DNA of 64,000 nucleotides from Pseudobutyrivibrio ruminis CF1b (GTDB taxonomy: Bacteria > Bacillota > Clostridia > Lachnospirales > Lachnospiraceae), in assembly GCF_000424005.1 (NCBI RefSeq), contig NZ_AUJB01000012.1, positions 1 to 64,000 on the forward strand. Reading direction: 5' to 3'. The position numbers were made by a program, and so were the translations under genes. The notes under the pieces are model-generated. The model did not search any database. It had not been told where the DNA came from and saw only the letters and a program-made list of their open reading frames with translations. Below are positions 43,076 through 51,989 of this stretch, one piece after another (position 1 is the stretch's first letter; each line of letters opens with the position of its first letter).

Positions 43076-45753
43076 TATCTTGGTACCTCAACCATAATGT
43101 ATGCCTCGATGATATCCATCTCCTGAACATCATTGAAGTCTTCAATAACAAGACCACACTCGAAGTTTGTCTTAACTTCCTTAACGTCATCCTTGAATCT
43201 CTTAAGAGAACCAAGCTTTCCTTCGTGGATAAGATTTCCTTCACGTGTGACACGAACCATACAATCTCTCTGGAAGTAACCATCTGTTACATATGAACCA
43301 GCGATGTTACCAACACCTGAAGCCTTGAAGATCTGACGAACCTCAGCATGACCGATAACCTTCTCCTCGAAGATTGGATCGAGCATACCCTTCATAGCAG
43401 ACTCAACATCGTTGATTGCATCGTAGATTACCTTGTAGAGACGAAGATCTACGCCTTCTCTGTCAGCTGTCATCTTAGCCTGTGGATCAACACGAACGTT
43501 GAAACCGATGATGATAGCGTTTGAAGCAGATGCAAGAACTACATCGGACTCGTTGATTGTACCAACACCGCCGTGGATAGTCTTAACAACAACTTCCTCG
43601 TTAGAAAGCTTCTCAAGTGACTGCTTAACAGCCTCAACAGAACCCTGAACGTCAGCCTTAACGATGATATCAAGTTCCTTAAGGTTACCTGACTCAATCT
43701 CGCTGAAGAGAGCGTCAAGAGACATCTTAGACTTAGTCTGCTCAACGAGCTTGTTCTTGTGCTCTGCAACGAATGTATCAGCAAATGAGTGAGCTTCCTT
43801 CTCAGAATCAAATGACATTAATACTTCACCAGCGTTTGGAACCTCAGAAAGACCAAGGATCTCAACTGGAACTGAAGGACCTGCACTCTTAACACGTGCG
43901 CCTGTATCATCAAGCATAGCTCTAACCTTACCATAGCAGCTACCGCAGGCAACAGGATCACCAACGTGAAGTGTACCCTTCTGAACAAGTACTGTAGCTA
44001 CAGCACCACGTCCCTTATCAAGCTGTGCCTCGATAACAAGACCACGAGCCTTACGGTTTGGATTAGCTCTAAGCTCAAGTACTTCTGCTGTAAGAAGAAT
44101 CATCTCGAGAAGGTTGTCGATACCTTCCTTAGTGTGAGCTGAAACTGGACAGAATACTGTGCTTCCGCCCCAATCCTCAGGAATAAGCTGGTACTCAGAA
44201 AGTTCCTGCTTAACTCTGTCGATGTTTGCGTTTGGCTTATCAATCTTGTTGATAGCAACGATGATTTCGATGCCAGCAGCCTTAGCATGGTTGATAGCTT
44301 CTACTGTCTGAGGCATAACACCGTCATCAGCAGCTACTACAAGGATAGCGATATCTGTAGAGTTAGCACCACGCATACGCATTGCTGTGAAGGCCTCATG
44401 ACCTGGTGTATCAAGGAATGTAATATCCTGATCATTAATAGAAACTGTATAAGCACCGATGTGCTGTGTGATACCACCAGCCTCACGGTCTGTAACCTTT
44501 GTATCACGGATAGCATCAAGGAGTGATGTTTTACCGTGGTCAACGTGACCCATTACGCAGACAACAGGTGGACGTGATGGGAAGTTAGTTGTATCCTCTT
44601 CCTCTTCCTTAAGAAGCTCAGCGATAACATCTACCTTTTCTTCCTCTTCACAGATACAGTTGAACTCAAGAGCGATCTCAGAAGCCTCATCAAAATCAAC
44701 CTCCTGGTTTACAGTAACCATCTTGCCCTTCATGAAAAGAGTCTTAACAACTGCAGATGACTGAACCTTCATCTTATCTGCAAGGTCTTTGATTGTAATT
44801 CTATCTGGAATTGTGATAGTAAGAACTTCGTCCATATTACGCTCTGGAGCCTTTGGAGCATTGTTCTTTTTCTTCTTTCCACCATTCTTCTCAAGATTGA
44901 TGTAACGCTCCTGCTTCTTGCCGCCTAAGTTGTTCTCTCTATCGTTATTTCCGTTCTTCTTTTTCTTGTCGTCACGACGTCCGCCCTTAGCGTTTGAAGA
45001 AGGTGCCATATCTGGAGCAGCATTCTGTGATGGACGAGAATTTCTGTCACCACGGTTATCTGGTCTTGCTGGTCTGTCACCTCTGTCGTTTCTCTCTGGA
45101 CGCTTTCCAGCTGGTCTGTCGCCTCTTGCTGGTCTGTCGCCACCGTCTCTGTTTGGACGCTCCTGTCTGTTGTCGCGTCTTTCTGGACGATCATTTCTCT
45201 CTGGACGCTCTGAACGCTCTGGACGTTCCTTTCTTGCTGGACGCTCCTGAACTTCCTCAGCATTGTTCTTCTTTGATACGAACTCTGTATCCTGAGACTG
45301 AGCACTGGCTCTCTGTGATGGACGAACACCATCAGCAAATGAACGAGGTCTGATTGGGCCTCTTGGCTGAGCCTGCTGTGCTGGAGCCTTCTTCTGTCCA
45401 TTATTGTTATCTCTGTTTTCGTTTCTTGAAGAATCAGAACCACGTCTTCTTCTGTCATCTCTGTCACGAGTAACTACGAATACGTTTTTCTTCTTCTTTA
45501 CTGGATTTCCATCCTTGTCAACAGGACGAGCCTTCTTAACAGGATTTCCCTCTTTATCAACATGAGCCTTCTTTGGCTCTGCCTTCTTATCTGCATTTGC
45601 AGCACCAAAATTAGATCTGACCTTTGCAGCCATATCCTCCTCGATACCACTCATTGCTTTTGCTTCTATGCCATTTGACTCAAGAAAAGCGATGACGTCC
45701 TTGCTTTCCTTACCAAGCTCCTTGGCTAATTCATGTACTTTAATTTTTGCCAT
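43075..45753 (-). CDS. infB: Translation initiation factor IF-2
   Basis: IF-2 delivers initiator tRNA to the 30S subunit and promotes subunit joining. The 892 residues comprise an N-terminal IF2N motif ([20 protein letters not shown]), a long disordered region rich in Arg, Asp, Glu and Pro (about residues 75-300, many RPER and RPAR repeats), a second IF2N domain (near 320), the G domain ([28 protein letters not shown]) and domains II-IV. The Arg-rich region is a low-complexity insert longer than in many relatives. It lies between ylxQ and rbfA. Confidence 0.97.
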   Translation of the reverse strand: MAKIKVHELAKELGKESKDVIAFLESNGIEAKAMSGIEEDMAAKVRSNFGAANADKKAEPKKAHVDKEGNPVKKARPVDKDGNPVKKKKNVFVVTRDRDDRRRRGSDSSRNENRDNNNGQKKAPAQQAQPRGPIRPRSFADGVRPSQRASAQSQDTEFVSKKNNAEEVQERPARKERPERSERPERNDRPERRDNRQERPNRDGGDRPARGDRPAGKRPERNDRGDRPARPDNRGDRNSRPSQNAAPDMAPSSNAKGGRRDDKKKKNGNNDRENNLGGKKQERYINLEKNGGKKKKNNAPKAPERNMDEVLTITIPDRITIKDLADKMKVQSSAVVKTLFMKGKMVTVNQEVDFDEASEIALEFNCICEEEEKVDVIAELLKEEEEDTTNFPSRPPVVCVMGHVDHGKTSLLDAIRDTKVTDREAGGITQHIGAYTVSINDQDITFLDTPGHEAFTAMRMRGANSTDIAILVVAADDGVMPQTVEAINHAKAAGIEIIVAINKIDKPNANIDRVKQELSEYQLIPEDWGGSTVFCPVSAHTKEGIDNLLEMILLTAEVLELRANPNRKARGLVIEAQLDKGRGAVATVLVQKGTLHVGDPVACGSCYGKVRAMLDDTGARVKSAGPSVPVEILGLSEVPNAGEVLMSFDSEKEAHSFADTFVAEHKNKLVEQTKSKMSLDALFSEIESGNLKELDIIVKADVQGSVEAVKQSLEKLSNEEVVVKTIHGGVGTINESDVVLASASNAIIIGFNVRVDPQAKMTADREGVDLRLYKVIYDAINDVESAMKGMLDPIFEEKVIGHAEVRQIFKASGVGNIAGSYVTDGYFQRDCMVRVTREGNLIHEGKLGSLKRFKDDVKEVKTNFECGLVIEDFNDVQEMDIIEAYIMVEVPR

Positions 45754-45769
45754 CTAATATCCTCCTCAT

Positions 45770-46075
45770 CTACTTCAGTATCTTATCTAGAATGCTTAAG
45801 GATAAATTTTCATCGCACACTACAATGGATGCCCGATATTCTTTACCAATTGCATGACCTAAAGATTCTTTGGTTCCGTATTCTACGTATCTAACGTCGT
45901 AGAATTCACAGGAATTTGAAAATGATTTCTTAGTATTAGCTGATGCGTCTGTAGCAACAATGCACAAACTTCCAAGACCTTCTTTAATAGCCTGCTCGCA
46001 TGCGAACTCGCCGCTGACAAGACGACCGGCCTTCATAGCCATGCTAATCATGTTTAGTCCTTTATCTACTGCCAT
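45770..46075 (-). CDS. L7Ae-family ribosomal protein, YlxQ type
   Basis: This 101-residue protein has the L7Ae/L30e/S12e fold that recognises kink-turn RNA (LNMISMAMKAGRLVSGEFACEQAIKEG, LCIVATDASANTKKSF, GTKESLGHAIGKEYRASIVVCD). Bacillus YlxQ has this position in the nusA-infB operon. Its role is not settled. It overlaps the preceding rnpM/ylxR-like gene by 14 bases, so translation is coupled. Confidence 0.93.
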   Translation of the reverse strand: MAVDKGLNMISMAMKAGRLVSGEFACEQAIKEGLGSLCIVATDASANTKKSFSNSCEFYDVRYVEYGTKESLGHAIGKEYRASIVVCDENLSLSILDKILK

Positions 46076-46331
46076 TTTCTAACTCCATTTTTATGCTGTT
46101 AATCACCTCTCCAGAAACAAGTCCCCTTAACGCTCTGTTAAATGACTTTTTCTTTTCAGCAAGGGCAACGCACTCATTTTTCTTACAAACATAAGCGCCG
46201 CGGCCCTGAGCCTTATAGCTTAAATCAAGCTGTGCCTGACCATCGATTTTGACCACGCGAAATAGCTGGTCCTTTGGAATCATCTGGCCACAGGCAACAC
46301 ATTTTCTGAGAGGTAACACTTTACCAGTCAT
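46062..46331 (-). CDS. rnpM: YlxR / RnpM-family RNA-binding protein
   Basis: This 89-residue protein has the YlxR signature: LRKCVACGQMIPKDQLFRVV and QGRGAYVCKKNECVALA, including the paired cysteines of a zinc-like or RNA-binding site. The family has been described as a modulator of RNase P. Its ATG follows directly after the nusA stop codon. It lies in the conserved nusA-rnpM-ylxQ-infB order. Confidence 0.94.
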   Translation of the reverse strand: MTGKVLPLRKCVACGQMIPKDQLFRVVKIDGQAQLDLSYKAQGRGAYVCKKNECVALAEKKKSFNRALRGLVSGEVINSIKMELENGSR

Positions 46332-47531
46332 TTACTCTTCCTCTGAAGACTCTTCTGACTCAGACTCCTCGTACTCCTCTTCGTACTCAGCATCCTCATC
46401 ATACTCGCCATCCTCATCGTAGTACTCTTCCTCATCATAGTACTCGTCATCATCATATTCCTCATCGTAATCAAGGAAGTCACCAGCTTCTTTAGCCTGT
46501 GTCTCACTCTTGATATCGATCTTGAAGCCTGTAAGACGAGCTGCAAGACGAGCATTCTGACCTTCCTTACCAATAGCAAGTGAAAGCTGATAATCTGGAA
46601 CAACTACACGAGCTGTCTTCTCATCTGCGTCAGCGATAACTGCAACAACCTTTGCAGGTGAAAGTGCATTCTCAATGAGGTAAGCAGGGTTCTCATCCCA
46701 CTCAACGATATCAATCTTCTCACCGCGAAGCTCGTTAACGATAGCATTAACACGTGCACCGTTCTGACCTACGCAAGCACCTACTGGATCTACATCCTCA
46801 TCGTTTGACCAAACAGCAATCTTTGTACGGCTGCCAGCCTCACGAGAGATAGACTTGATCTCAACGATGCCATCTCTAACCTCTGAAACCTCTTCCTCGA
46901 AAAGCTTCTTAACGAGCTCTGGATGAGTACGAGAAACAAGGATACGTGGTCCCTTGTTAGATGTCTTAACTTCAACAATGTATACCTTAATACGGTCCTG
47001 TGGCTTGTAGTACTCGCCCTTAACCTGCTCAGACTCTGAAAGGAAGCCTTCAAGCTTACCAAGGTTAACGTGAATGTTGTTTCCTGAGAAACGTGTAACA
47101 ACACCAGTAACAACCTTGTGCTGAAGCTCATAGTACTCCTCGTAAAGTACCTTGCGCTCTTCCTCACGAATCTTCTGTGTAATAGTGTTCTTAGCTGCTG
47201 TAGCTGCGATACGACCGAAGTCCTTAGACTTAACCTCGATACGTGCGATATCGCCTACCTGTAACTTTCCATCAAGGTTCTGGGCCTCTGGAAGAGAAAT
47301 CTCCTCAACTGGATCCATAACCTCATCAACTACTGTCTTAGCAAGATATACGTGATACTCGCCAGTAGCTCTGTCGATTTCAACTGATGCATTATCAGCC
47401 TTTCCATAATTGTTCTTACATGCAATGAGAAGCGAATTCTCGATAGTCTCGATTAAAACATCCATGCTGATGTTTTTCTCTTTTGCAAGATCTGTAAGGG
47501 CTTCCCAAAAATCATTTGTATTTGCTGCCAT
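46332..47531 (-). CDS. nusA: Transcription termination/antitermination factor NusA
   Basis: NusA binds RNA polymerase and nascent RNA and controls pausing and termination. It has the N-terminal RNA polymerase-binding domain (DFWEALTDLAKEKNISMDVLIETIENSLL), an S1 domain (VVTGVVTRFSGNNIHVNLGKLEGFL) and two KH domains (CVGQNGARVNAIV and LAIGKEGQNARLAARL). A strongly acidic tail (about residues 355-399), mostly Glu, Asp and Tyr, is unusual. AGGAGGAAAT before ATG 47531 decides the start; an in-frame GTG at 47549 overlaps the rimP stop. The product has 399 residues. Confidence 0.96.
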   Translation of the reverse strand: MAANTNDFWEALTDLAKEKNISMDVLIETIENSLLIACKNNYGKADNASVEIDRATGEYHVYLAKTVVDEVMDPVEEISLPEAQNLDGKLQVGDIARIEVKSKDFGRIAATAAKNTITQKIREEERKVLYEEYYELQHKVVTGVVTRFSGNNIHVNLGKLEGFLSESEQVKGEYYKPQDRIKVYIVEVKTSNKGPRILVSRTHPELVKKLFEEEVSEVRDGIVEIKSISREAGSRTKIAVWSNDEDVDPVGACVGQNGARVNAIVNELRGEKIDIVEWDENPAYLIENALSPAKVVAVIADADEKTARVVVPDYQLSLAIGKEGQNARLAARLTGFKIDIKSETQAKEAGDFLDYDEEYDDDEYYDEEEYYDEDGEYDEDAEYEEEYEESESEESSEEE

Positions 47532-47548
47532 ATTTCCTCCTATATTCA

Positions 47549-48019
47549 CTAAAAATCTATTGATAATCTGACTTGTGCAACATCTGATCTGTTAAATACT
47601 TCTGTGCCATCCTCAAACTCAATTGTAAGAGTGTCCTTATCGAAGGCCTTAAGAGCTCCTGTGAACTCCTTGGCACCATTAACAGGCTTGTAGGTTTTAA
47701 TATCTACATCAAGTCCTATAGCTTTTTCAAAATGCTTATCCTTTTTAAGAATGCGGCCAAGACCTGGTGAGCTGACTTCGAAAATGTAACCTTCGTCACC
47801 GCCAATCTGTGGCTCTGCATCAAGTAACTCATTCATGCGACGACTAACGTCTACGCAATCATCAATTGTGATTCCACCTTCCTTATCGATGTAGGCTCTA
47901 AGATAATAATCTGCGCCCTCCTTAACGTATTCAACGTCATAGAGCTCGAAGCCTAACTCGTCAAGAATAGGAGTAATCAATTCTTCCGTACGTTTTTCGT
48001 AATCGGTGTGTTTTGACAT
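47549..48019 (-). CDS. rimP: Ribosome maturation factor RimP
   Basis: RimP assists 30S subunit maturation. The 156-residue protein shows ITPILDELGFELYDVEYVKEG, YLRAYIDKEGGITIDDCVDVSRRMNELLD and YIFEVSSPGLGRILKKDKHFEKAIG, all strong family blocks. ATG 48019 has AGGAGGACATT upstream. An upstream in-frame start at 48118 would extend it with 33 atypical residues across a hairpin region. It begins the rimP-nusA-infB operon. Confidence 0.96.
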   Translation of the reverse strand: MSKHTDYEKRTEELITPILDELGFELYDVEYVKEGADYYLRAYIDKEGGITIDDCVDVSRRMNELLDAEPQIGGDEGYIFEVSSPGLGRILKKDKHFEKAIGLDVDIKTYKPVNGAKEFTGALKAFDKDTLTIEFEDGTEVFNRSDVAQVRLSIDF

Positions 48020-48281
48020 AATGTCCTCCTTATTCAGTTGTAAGACTGCATTAAGCATCAGCTTAATGTAGTCTGTATATGGCAGCATATTTTGAAAAAA
48101 ATATGCTGTCTGCTGCAAGCAGATTTAAATGCTGCCTTCCTTTGCAGCATTTAAACCCTTTGGAAAAGAACATAAACAAAGAGAGAGCAAATATTGCTCT
48201 CTCTTCAGTCGCTCTCTTCAATAACAATGCTATTATATCAGAAAATACGATATTTGCAAGCATTTTGGACATTTTAAATGA
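48020..48281. other. Hairpin-rich 262-base leader between purH and rimP
   Basis: No gene is visible. Four strong hairpins follow each other: 48044-48073 (13-bp stem GACTGCATTAAGC / GCTTAATGTAGTC with one G.U pair), 48083-48108 (11-bp stem, GAAA loop on the plus strand), 48124-48155 (12-bp stem TTTAAATGCTGC / GCAGCATTTAAA) and 48179-48205. A short CTGCT/AGCAG hairpin links the second and third. The last one probably terminates purH; the first sits just 25 bases upstream of rimP and could act in its leader. Confidence 0.6.
48179..48205 (-). terminator. Probable terminator after purH
   Basis: AAGAGAGAGCAA and TTGCTCTCTCTT form a perfect 12-bp stem with a 3-base loop. CTTTGTTTATG follows on the minus strand. 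Confidence 0.6.
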
Positions 48282-49460
48282 TTAGTGGTGGAAAAGACGA
48301 AGGCCTGTGAACGACATAACCATGTTATATTTGTTACATGTCTCAATTACATTGTCATCTCTTACAGAACCACCTGGCTGAGCAACATACTGAACACCTG
48401 ACTTGTGTGCTCTCTCGATGTTGTCGCCGAATGGGAAGAATGCATCACTACCTACAGAAACACCTGTAAGCTTATCAAGCCATGCACGCTTTTCAGCTCT
48501 TGTAAACTCGCTTGGACGAGTCTTGAAAGTCTTCTGCCATACGTCATCACCAATAACATCCTCAAACTCATCTCCGATGTAAAGGTCGATTGCATTATCT
48601 CTGTCAGCACGCTTAATTCCATCAACGAAATCAAGACCAAGTACCTTTGGAGACTGACGAAGCCACCAGTTGTCTGCCTTCTGACCTGCAAGTCTTGTAC
48701 AGTGGATACGTGACTGCTGACCAGCACCGATACCGATTGCCTGACCATCTTTTACATAACATACTGAATTTGACTGTGTATACTTAAGAGTGATCATTGC
48801 GATAGCAAGATCTATCTTGGCCTGTTCAGTAAGTTCTTTATTATCAGTAACAATATTAGCGAAGAAATCATCATTAATCACCAACTCATTTCTACCCTGC
48901 TCAAAAGTGATACCAAAAACTTCCTTGCGCTCAAGCTGCTTTGGAACATAATTTGGATCAATCTTGATAACTGCATAGTTTCCGTTCTTCTTAGCCTTTA
49001 AGATTTCAAGGGCCTCTGGCTCGTAACCTGGTGCGATAACACCATCAGAAACCTCTCTCTTAATAAGCTTTGCAGTTGCAACATCACAAACGTCTGAAAG
49101 AGAAATGAAATCACCGAATGAAGACATTCTGTCTGCGCCTCTTGCTCTTGCGTAAGCATTTGCAAGTGGAGTGAACTCCATATCTAAATCATCACACCAG
49201 TAGATTTTTCTTTCAACATCTGAAAGAGGAAGTCCCACAGCAGCACCTGCTGGTGAAACATGTTTAAAAGATGTAGCAGCTGGAAGACCTGTAGCCTTCT
49301 TAAGCTCTGAAACTAACTGCCAACCATTAAATGCATCTAAGAAATTGATGTAACCTGGCTTTCCTGAAAGCACCTCAATTGGAAGTTCTCCCTCTTCCAT
49401 AAAAATTCTTGAAGGCTTCTGATTAGGGTTACAACCATACTTTAACTCCAATTCTTTCAT
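48282..49460 (-). CDS. purH: AICAR transformylase, stand-alone (PurH without IMP cyclohydrolase domain)
   Basis: This enzyme adds the formyl group to AICAR to give FAICAR, the penultimate step of IMP synthesis. The 392-residue product begins with LKYGCNPNQKPSRIF and has the catalytic SFKHVSPAGAAVGLP, TPLANAYARARGADRMSSFGDF, TLKYTQSNSVCYVKDGQAIGIGAGQQSR and the end AQPGGSVRDDNVIETCN. The N-terminal MGS-like IMP cyclohydrolase domain of ordinary PurH is absent, but the neighbouring PurO-type gene supplies that activity. The two are 14 bases apart, so one operon. Confidence 0.95.
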   Translation of the reverse strand: MKELELKYGCNPNQKPSRIFMEEGELPIEVLSGKPGYINFLDAFNGWQLVSELKKATGLPAATSFKHVSPAGAAVGLPLSDVERKIYWCDDLDMEFTPLANAYARARGADRMSSFGDFISLSDVCDVATAKLIKREVSDGVIAPGYEPEALEILKAKKNGNYAVIKIDPNYVPKQLERKEVFGITFEQGRNELVINDDFFANIVTDNKELTEQAKIDLAIAMITLKYTQSNSVCYVKDGQAIGIGAGQQSRIHCTRLAGQKADNWWLRQSPKVLGLDFVDGIKRADRDNAIDLYIGDEFEDVIGDDVWQKTFKTRPSEFTRAEKRAWLDKLTGVSVGSDAFFPFGDNIERAHKSGVQYVAQPGGSVRDDNVIETCNKYNMVMSFTGLRLFHH

Positions 49461-49474
49461 AGCATTACTTCTCC

Positions 49475-50194
49475 TTAATTTCTAATATTTTTATTTACGA
49501 TACGGGTTTCCTTAGCACCTGTAGCGATATCAATGTAGCGCACGAAAAGTGAAACCTTATTCTCTGAATTAAGATTTGTCCAAATCATATCGGTGAACTC
49601 ATCGATATTTCCTGATATTTCAATTGGTGTAGGCTCGCCTTCATATGAAGGAAGTGGATTTCCATCGCCCATATAAGTGTGAATAAAACGACCTGAACCG
49701 GCCTTAGGATTAGAATAATCAAAGGTGTATCTATTACATGAATCAGAATCACCCATGTTAGATTTAAGAATTGACATCATATAAGAAAACTGTCCGTTTT
49801 CAAGGTGAAGAAGACCTGAAATACGAGGTGTGAAATTAGGGCCGTCTGGCTCAAACTCTCTTCTTCTAAGTGTCTGCTCAAATGTCTCACCAGACTTCAT
49901 ATACTCATAGATTGTGTCAGTCTGATCTCCGTTTGTAACTATGGTGTCGTTTCCAAGTACTCGAACTGGTGCATAGATAATGAGACTTGGGTCTGTAAGC
50001 TTTGAAGGGTCGAATGCCTCTGTGCGGATGCCTTCCCCTTCCTCAACAAATACTCTGTTTCTGGAATTCTCAGAACGTCCCATAATAAAATAGGCAGTGA
50101 CAGCCTTGGTTCCATCCGACGATCTACCAATGACAATGCCTCTGCCTGGGTAACTGGTTTCTGATAATTCTCTAGCTAAAGATTTTACTACCAT
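49475..50194 (-). CDS. purO: Archaeal-type IMP cyclohydrolase (PurO family)
   Basis: The 239-residue protein matches the IMP cyclohydrolase family (PurO type), with YPGRGIVIGRSSDGTKAVTAYFIMGRSENSRNR and the later GLLHLENGQFSYMMSILKSN and YMGDGNPLPSYEGEP. It closes FAICAR to IMP, the last step, and pairs with the adjacent single-domain transformylase. GGAGGAACCC precedes ATG 50194. A CCGAAC box like the PurR-binding PurBox is in its promoter region. Confidence 0.93.
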   Translation of the reverse strand: MVVKSLARELSETSYPGRGIVIGRSSDGTKAVTAYFIMGRSENSRNRVFVEEGEGIRTEAFDPSKLTDPSLIIYAPVRVLGNDTIVTNGDQTDTIYEYMKSGETFEQTLRRREFEPDGPNFTPRISGLLHLENGQFSYMMSILKSNMGDSDSCNRYTFDYSNPKAGSGRFIHTYMGDGNPLPSYEGEPTPIEISGNIDEFTDMIWTNLNSENKVSLFVRYIDIATGAKETRIVNKNIRN

Positions 50195-50226
50195 GGGTTC
50201 CTCCTTAATTACATTTTCCGCCCAAA

Positions 50227-50253
50227 ATTATAACCGAACCCTGGTAATAAGTC
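50227..50253 (-). promoter_or_regulatory. Promoter of purO-purH with possible PurBox
   Basis: TATAAT is on the minus strand at 50227-50232. The best -35 candidates are TAGACT at 17 bases or TTGTAG at 20 bases, both weak. Between them ATAACCGAACCCT (50230-50242, plus strand) contains CCGAAC, the invariant core of the Gram-positive PurR box. Only one box is seen; two are usual. Confidence 0.4.
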
Positions 50254-50266
50254 TACAAAAAATTGC

Positions 50267-51040
50267 TTATGTACTCTGATCAAATTTGCTTACAATATCA
50301 TCTGCAGATAATGAGTAAGAGCCCTGACTTGTGTAGGACTTTTTGCCTGTAATATCTGCAAGTGAAGTGCTGGCATATGAATTAGTCATAGATGCCTTTG
50401 TGGCAATTTGGTATGCATAACTGCCAGTGCCACTGAACAAATCTTTAACGTATGTCATAGTTGCTTTATTTTTTAAGAAATCCTCATCAACATTCAGATG
50501 ATTCTTGCTGTCGATGGTGATTCCCGCCTTGCCAAGTGTAGAAGCTGCTTTCTGAGATGTGGTAACCATTGCAGCCACCTGTGTAAGGACACCCATGCCC
50601 TCAGCTTCCTGACCACTGTCTACAAGGTCGTTATAAGCCTTCGCAAAATTATTTATTGCATTATAGATTTTATCTTTGTCGTAATCCTTGGTAACTTTGC
50701 CATCAGCATCTTCTGTTTCAACCTGCTCCCAGATTGAATTCTTGCCCTTGGCTAAAAGAACATCTGTAGCTTTATTAAGGCTAGATGCATCATTTCTGAT
50801 ACCACTGAGATTAGAAACCTTCTCTTTTGATTTAACGCTGGAATCGGATTTCAGATTTCCCTCAGAATCATATTTTGCATAGTAGGACTTAACCAGCTTT
50901 GCATATGAACCTGATCTAATCTGTGCGAGATTGTTAATTGATGCTTCCAAGCCACCAAAAATAGAGCTTGAGCTGTTGGAAGAACCGCCAAACAATGAAT
51001 AAATAGATTCGCTTCCAAAAGAATTAACAGTTAAAGACAT
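50267..51040 (-). CDS. FliD-like protein, orphan
   Basis: The 257-residue protein has no signal peptide and no transmembrane segment. Residues 80-257 resemble the C-terminal part of flagellar cap protein FliD: IYNAINNFAKAYNDLVDSGQ, LGKAGITIDSKNHLNVDEDFLKN and VKDLFSGTGSYAYQIATKAS. The N-terminal part is serine-rich (SLFGGSSNSSSSIFGG). Full FliD is longer than 400 residues, so this may be a shortened relative. AAAGGAG before ATG 51040 fixes the start; ATG 51049 is an alternative. It follows its own promoter and is not in a flagellar operon here. Confidence 0.6.
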   Translation of the reverse strand: MSLTVNSFGSESIYSLFGGSSNSSSSIFGGLEASINNLAQIRSGSYAKLVKSYYAKYDSEGNLKSDSSVKSKEKVSNLSGIRNDASSLNKATDVLLAKGKNSIWEQVETEDADGKVTKDYDKDKIYNAINNFAKAYNDLVDSGQEAEGMGVLTQVAAMVTTSQKAASTLGKAGITIDSKNHLNVDEDFLKNKATMTYVKDLFSGTGSYAYQIATKASMTNSYASTSLADITGKKSYTSQGSYSLSADDIVSKFDQST

Positions 51041-51101
51041 AAACATCACTCCTTTGAATTATAAACCTGAACATCCTGTTCCCATCATGTCTATAGTTTT
51101 C

Positions 51102-51129
51102 ATTATAATACAATAATAATGTGTAAAAA
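51102..51129 (-). promoter_or_regulatory. Promoter of the FliD-like gene
   Basis: TATAAT (51102-51107) on the minus strand is 16 bases from TTTTTA (51124-51129), weak as a -35. A flagellar sigma-28 motif was not found. The palindrome GAACAGGATGTTC at 51069-51081 lies between promoter and ribosome binding site. Confidence 0.5.
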
Positions 51130-51138
51130 CTGTTAATT

Positions 51139-51897
51139 CTATAACCTCACTGGTATGCTATTGTCCCTTAAATAACGCTTGAGGTCTAAGATTTCCATTT
51201 CTTTGTAGTGGAATAATGAAGCTGCAAGTGCTGCCTCTGCTCCACCCACTGTGAGAGCTTCTTTAAAATGCTCCATTGTACCTGCTCCGCCGGAAGCGAT
51301 AACTGGAATATTTACAGATGATGAAATAGCTTTTGTAAGCTCGATATCAAAGCCGGCCTTTGTTCCATCCTGATCCATAGATGTAAGAAGAATCTCGCCA
51401 GCTCCTAATTTTTCTACCTGAATAGCCCATTCGACTGCATCGATACCACAGTCAAGACGACCACCGTGCTTATAAATGTTGAAACCGCCATCTTCTCTTC
51501 TTTTTGCATCAATGGCAACTACAACACACTGACTTCCAAATTTGTCAGCTGCATCAGCCACAAGCTGAGGATTGTCAATGGCTGCTGAGTTAACTGCGAT
51601 TTTATCTGCTCCCTCTCTGAGAAGAGCTTTGAAATCATCTACAGTACGGATACCACCGCCTACTGTAAATGGAATGAATACCTGCTCTGCCACACGGCGA
51701 ACCATATCAACTACTGTGTTTCTGTGGTCTGAAGATGCAGTGATATCCAAAAATACCACCTCATCTGCGCCGGCCTTATCATAGGCTGCGGCTATTTCTA
51801 CCGGGTCTCCTGCGTCACGTAGGTTGACGAAGTTGACACCTTTAACGACACGCCCATCTTTTACATCTAAACAAGGAATAATTCTCTTAGTAAACAT
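51139..51897 (-). CDS. hisF: Imidazole glycerol phosphate synthase cyclase subunit HisF
   Basis: HisF uses ammonia from HisH to form imidazole glycerol phosphate and AICAR. The TIM-barrel shows [60 protein letters not shown] and [15 protein letters not shown]. It is 252 residues, normal. Its ribosome binding site GAGGTG comes from the end of a repeat element between hisH and hisF. The AICAR it releases is the substrate of PurH encoded nearby. Confidence 0.97.
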   Translation of the reverse strand: MFTKRIIPCLDVKDGRVVKGVNFVNLRDAGDPVEIAAAYDKAGADEVVFLDITASSDHRNTVVDMVRRVAEQVFIPFTVGGGIRTVDDFKALLREGADKIAVNSAAIDNPQLVADAADKFGSQCVVVAIDAKRREDGGFNIYKHGGRLDCGIDAVEWAIQVEKLGAGEILLTSMDQDGTKAGFDIELTKAISSSVNIPVIASGGAGTMEHFKEALTVGGAEAALAASLFHYKEMEILDLKRYLRDNSIPVRL

Positions 51898-51902
51898 TTT
51901 AA

Positions 51903-51989
51903 CACCTCATCCGCCCCTGCGGGGCACCTTCCCTTCGCCAGGGTGGCAGATAATGCTAAAGCATCATCTCAGCCCCTCAAGGGGAAGGC
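51903..51989 (-). repeat. Multi-hairpin intergenic repeat ending in the hisF ribosome binding site
   Basis: On the minus strand it begins at the hisH stop codon with CCTTCCCC TTGA GGGG, then AGATGATGC / GCATTATCT, CCCT / AGGG, and GCCCC / GGGGC, and ends GGATGAGGTG. The start CCTTCCC also pairs with GGGAAGG near the end. It resembles a widespread class of Clostridia repeats ending GGATGAGGTG. It is more GC-rich than its surroundings. Confidence 0.75.

Noticed and set aside
44918-45467. Several open frames opposite or beside the infB repeat region
   Set aside because: They are produced by the Arg-rich codon repeats of infB and match no family.
48282-49460. Truncated or broken purH
   Set aside because: The transformylase domain is complete and the missing cyclohydrolase is replaced by the adjacent purO gene.
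51069-51081. GAACAGGATGTTC as a LexA (SOS) box
   Set aside because: The Gram-positive LexA box needs GAAC-N4-GTTC; here the spacer is five bases, and the downstream gene is not an SOS gene.
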